Shown: positions 7,769 to 8,364 of the stretch, in pieces
Layout: every line of letters starts with the position of its first letter
Numbering within the stretch: the first letter of the stretch is position 1
DNA from: an uncultured Chitinophagaceae bacterium
GTDB lineage: Bacteria; Bacteroidota; Bacteroidia; Chitinophagales; Chitinophagaceae
Direction: 5' to 3'
Length of the DNA: 8,364 nucleotides
Assembly: GCA_903841915.1 (NCBI GenBank)
Contig: CAIMKO010000555.1
Span: forward strand, 1 to 8,364
The notes under the pieces: generated by a model
What the model was told of the DNA's origin: nothing
Databases searched by the model: none
The model's input: the letters and a program-made list of their open reading frames with translations, nothing else
Position numbers and translations under genes: made by a program

Positions 7769-7785
7769 AATAACAGGCAGTTATT
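7769..7785 (+). terminator. Weak AT-rich hairpin after the oxidoreductase gene
   Basis: AATAAC (7769-7774) and GTTATT (7780-7785) pair around the 5-nt loop AGGCA, starting 3 nt after the stop codon, and are followed by TTCATTTTC. The stem is short and AT-rich, so termination is likely partial at best. Confidence 0.35.
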
Positions 7786-7933
7786 TTCATTTTCGAGATG
7801 TTTACTTAGGAAAACCTGTAATAGCTAAAATTCTCTACACCTTAAAGAATTTCTTAGTATTTCCAACTCAAGGTATTCTGATCTTTCTTTGCTTCATGGA
7901 TGAACCGGTTTTTTCATTGCAAGAAATCTAGTA
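7786..7933. other. Intergenic stretch between the oxidoreductase and the repeat array
   Basis: No recognisable gene or clean TAnnTTTG box is seen. An 11-codon mini-ORF (ATG 7896 to TAG 7929-7931) ends 2 nt before the ATG of the repeat ORF, in another frame. The in-frame TAA at 7932-7934 overlaps that ATG as TAATG, an arrangement that would allow translational coupling. The mini-ORF lies in the frame of the preceding oxidoreductase gene, which stays open from its stop at 7764 to the TAG at 7929. Confidence 0.4.
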
Positions 7934-8104
7934 ATGTATCCATACAAAAGAGCATTGCCTACTGGAATTAAAGCATTTCTTCCAAGAAATAGAGCTTTGC
8001 GTACTGGAATTAAAGCATTTCCTCCAAGAAACAGAGCTTTGCGTACTGGAATTAAGGCATATTCACCAAGAAATGAAGCTTTACTTACAGGAAATACAGA
8101 ATAA
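7934..8104 (+). CDS. Small repeat ORF, 56 residues, four 14-residue basic repeats (unknown function)
   Basis: ATG at 7934 opens a 56-codon frame ending in TAA at 8102-8104. The product is exactly four 14-residue units. The two central ones read roughly F-L/P-P-R-N-R-A-L-R-T-G-I-K-A; the first (beginning MYPYKRALPTGIKA) and the last (ending in NEALLTGNTE) are divergent. Each 14-mer divides into two related heptads of the form x-A-L/F-x-x-G/R-N/I. The product is strongly basic, has no signal peptide or cysteine, and resembles no family I can name. It lies between two hairpins (7769-7785 and 8142-8182), so it could be transcribed alone, but no clear promoter or Shine-Dalgarno sequence precedes it. 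Caution: because the repeat length is a multiple of three, four of six frames are open across the array, so an intact frame alone is weak proof of coding. Substitutions between units are a mix of silent and replacement changes. It may equally be a non-coding minisatellite or a relic. Confidence 0.35.
   Translation: MYPYKRALPTGIKAFLPRNRALRTGIKAFPPRNRALRTGIKAYSPRNEALLTGNTE
7949..8095. repeat. Tandem array: seven 21-bp subunits alternating in two types (42-bp period)
   Basis: Subunits start at 7949, 7970, 7991, 8012, 8033, 8054 and 8075, each 21 bp with no indels. Odd-numbered ones are of the AGAGCTTTGCGTACTGG type; those at 7991 and 8033 are identical over all 21 bp. Even-numbered ones are of the AAAGCATTTCCTCCAAG type. 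The two types agree at 12 of 21 positions (subunits 3 and 4). The three 42-bp dimers (7949-7990, 7991-8032, 8033-8074) differ by only 4-5 substitutions between neighbours. The last subunit (8075-8095) blends both types. Degenerate repeat-like sequence extends upstream to about 7937. The structure implies an ancestral 21-bp duplication followed by amplification of the 42-bp dimer. Confidence 0.9.
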
Positions 8105-8141
8105 TCAGAAGGATAATATTTAGAAGATAGTCCTGAAAACG

Positions 8142-8182
8142 ATAAAAGGCCACCCCAAACCTAACAAGGGACAGCCTTTTAT
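8142..8182. terminator. Bidirectional terminator-like hairpin
   Basis: ATAAAAGGC (8142-8150) pairs perfectly with GCCTTTTAT (8174-8182). Inside, CCC and GGG can extend the stem across a short internal loop. The plus-strand tail TTTTATATTT and the minus-strand tail TTTTATCGTTTT are both U-rich, so it could serve either direction. It lies 38 nt after the stop of the repeat ORF and probably ends that transcript, and perhaps one entering from the right. Confidence 0.65.
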
Positions 8183-8364
8183 ATTTCTCATATTAAGCAA
8201 ACTTAAACCTGATTAGAAAAACAGGTCACATATTTTAAGGGAAAGGATACTTGGACTTTGTTTTACAAAAATGCATGTTAAAATTGCTTCAAAAAATGAC
8301 TTTTGTCATCTTTTGAAAAAAAGCCAAAAAAAGATTTTACAAGCCCGAAAGAAAGAAAAATATC
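8183..8364. other. A-rich intergenic tail
   Basis: No convincing gene is present. The stretch holds a small inverted repeat ACCTG...CAGGT near 8207-8225, the perfect ATGAC-N4-GTCAT dyad (8296-8309), and long A runs. A 31-codon frame open to the window edge begins at ATG 8271 but has little support. The stretch reads as an upstream regulatory region of a gene to the right. Confidence 0.4.
8296..8309. promoter_or_regulatory. Perfect dyad ATGAC-TTTT-GTCAT, candidate Crp/Fnr-type operator
   Basis: A perfect 14-bp inverted repeat with FNR-like geometry (5-4-5). It differs by one base from the dyad at 4350-4363 upstream of the GH53 gene, and both are followed by C/T-rich sequence. No target gene is visible inside the window; one to the right is the likely candidate. 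That a Crp/Fnr-family protein binds it is inference. Confidence 0.4.

Noticed and set aside
7905..7916. AACCGGTT palindrome followed by a T run
   Set aside because: It has no loop and so cannot form a terminator hairpin; probably chance.
7949..8095. CRISPR array
   Set aside because: Units are directly adjacent with no unique spacers, so this is a simple tandem repeat.
7912..8165. Minus-strand open frame across the repeat array (reads A-L-I-P-V-R-K-A-L-F-L-G repeats)
   Set aside because: It is open for over 70 codons but contains no ATG, GTG or TTG before the repeats; a 42-bp period keeps several frames open by itself.
8271..8364. Possible partial CDS starting at ATG 8271 and open to the window edge
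   Set aside because: Only 31 codons, lysine-rich because of A runs, no recognisable motif, and it contains the perfect dyad at 8296-8309, which suits a regulatory region better.

Overview
The window looks like chromosomal DNA of a Bacteroidota bacterium, most likely Chitinophagaceae or a near relative. This is inferred from AT-rich DNA, promoter boxes of the TAnnTTTG type, few Shine-Dalgarno sequences, Sec signal peptides ending just before Gln, and a large surface protein combining an IgGFc-binding-type N-terminus with PKD modules. No database search was possible, so the family calls rest on motif recognition.

Layout. Bases 1-3167 (minus strand) hold the N-terminal 1055 residues of a very large secreted adhesin-like protein. 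Its reading frame is uninterrupted and runs off the left edge. A 263-bp divergent intergenic region separates it from a plus-strand CvfB/YitL-type RNA-binding protein (3431-4264), which is followed by a strong hairpin. Next come two secreted glycoside hydrolases 18 bp apart: a GH53 endo-beta-1,4-galactanase-like enzyme (4420-5412) and a GH5 beta-glucanase-like enzyme (5431-6654). They are probably one operon, with a clean -7 box and a candidate Crp/Fnr-type dyad upstream. A saccharopine-dehydrogenase-like NAD(P) oxidoreductase follows (6702-7766, GTG start).

The last 600 bases carry no conventional gene. They contain a weak hairpin, a striking array of seven 21-bp repeats alternating in two types (42-bp higher-order unit), a strong terminator-like hairpin at 8142-8182, and an A-rich tail with a second copy of the dyad. 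The repeat array lies inside a 56-codon ORF (7934-8104) that is exactly four 14-residue units from ATG to stop. It is flanked by the two hairpins and could be its own transcription unit.

How the genes fit together. The two hydrolases plausibly cooperate on plant or microbial beta-glycans outside the cytoplasm, but no SusC/SusD pair is visible. The adhesin, the RNA-binding protein and the oxidoreductase have no evident functional link to them. The repeat array is the least explained element and the most worth pursuing.
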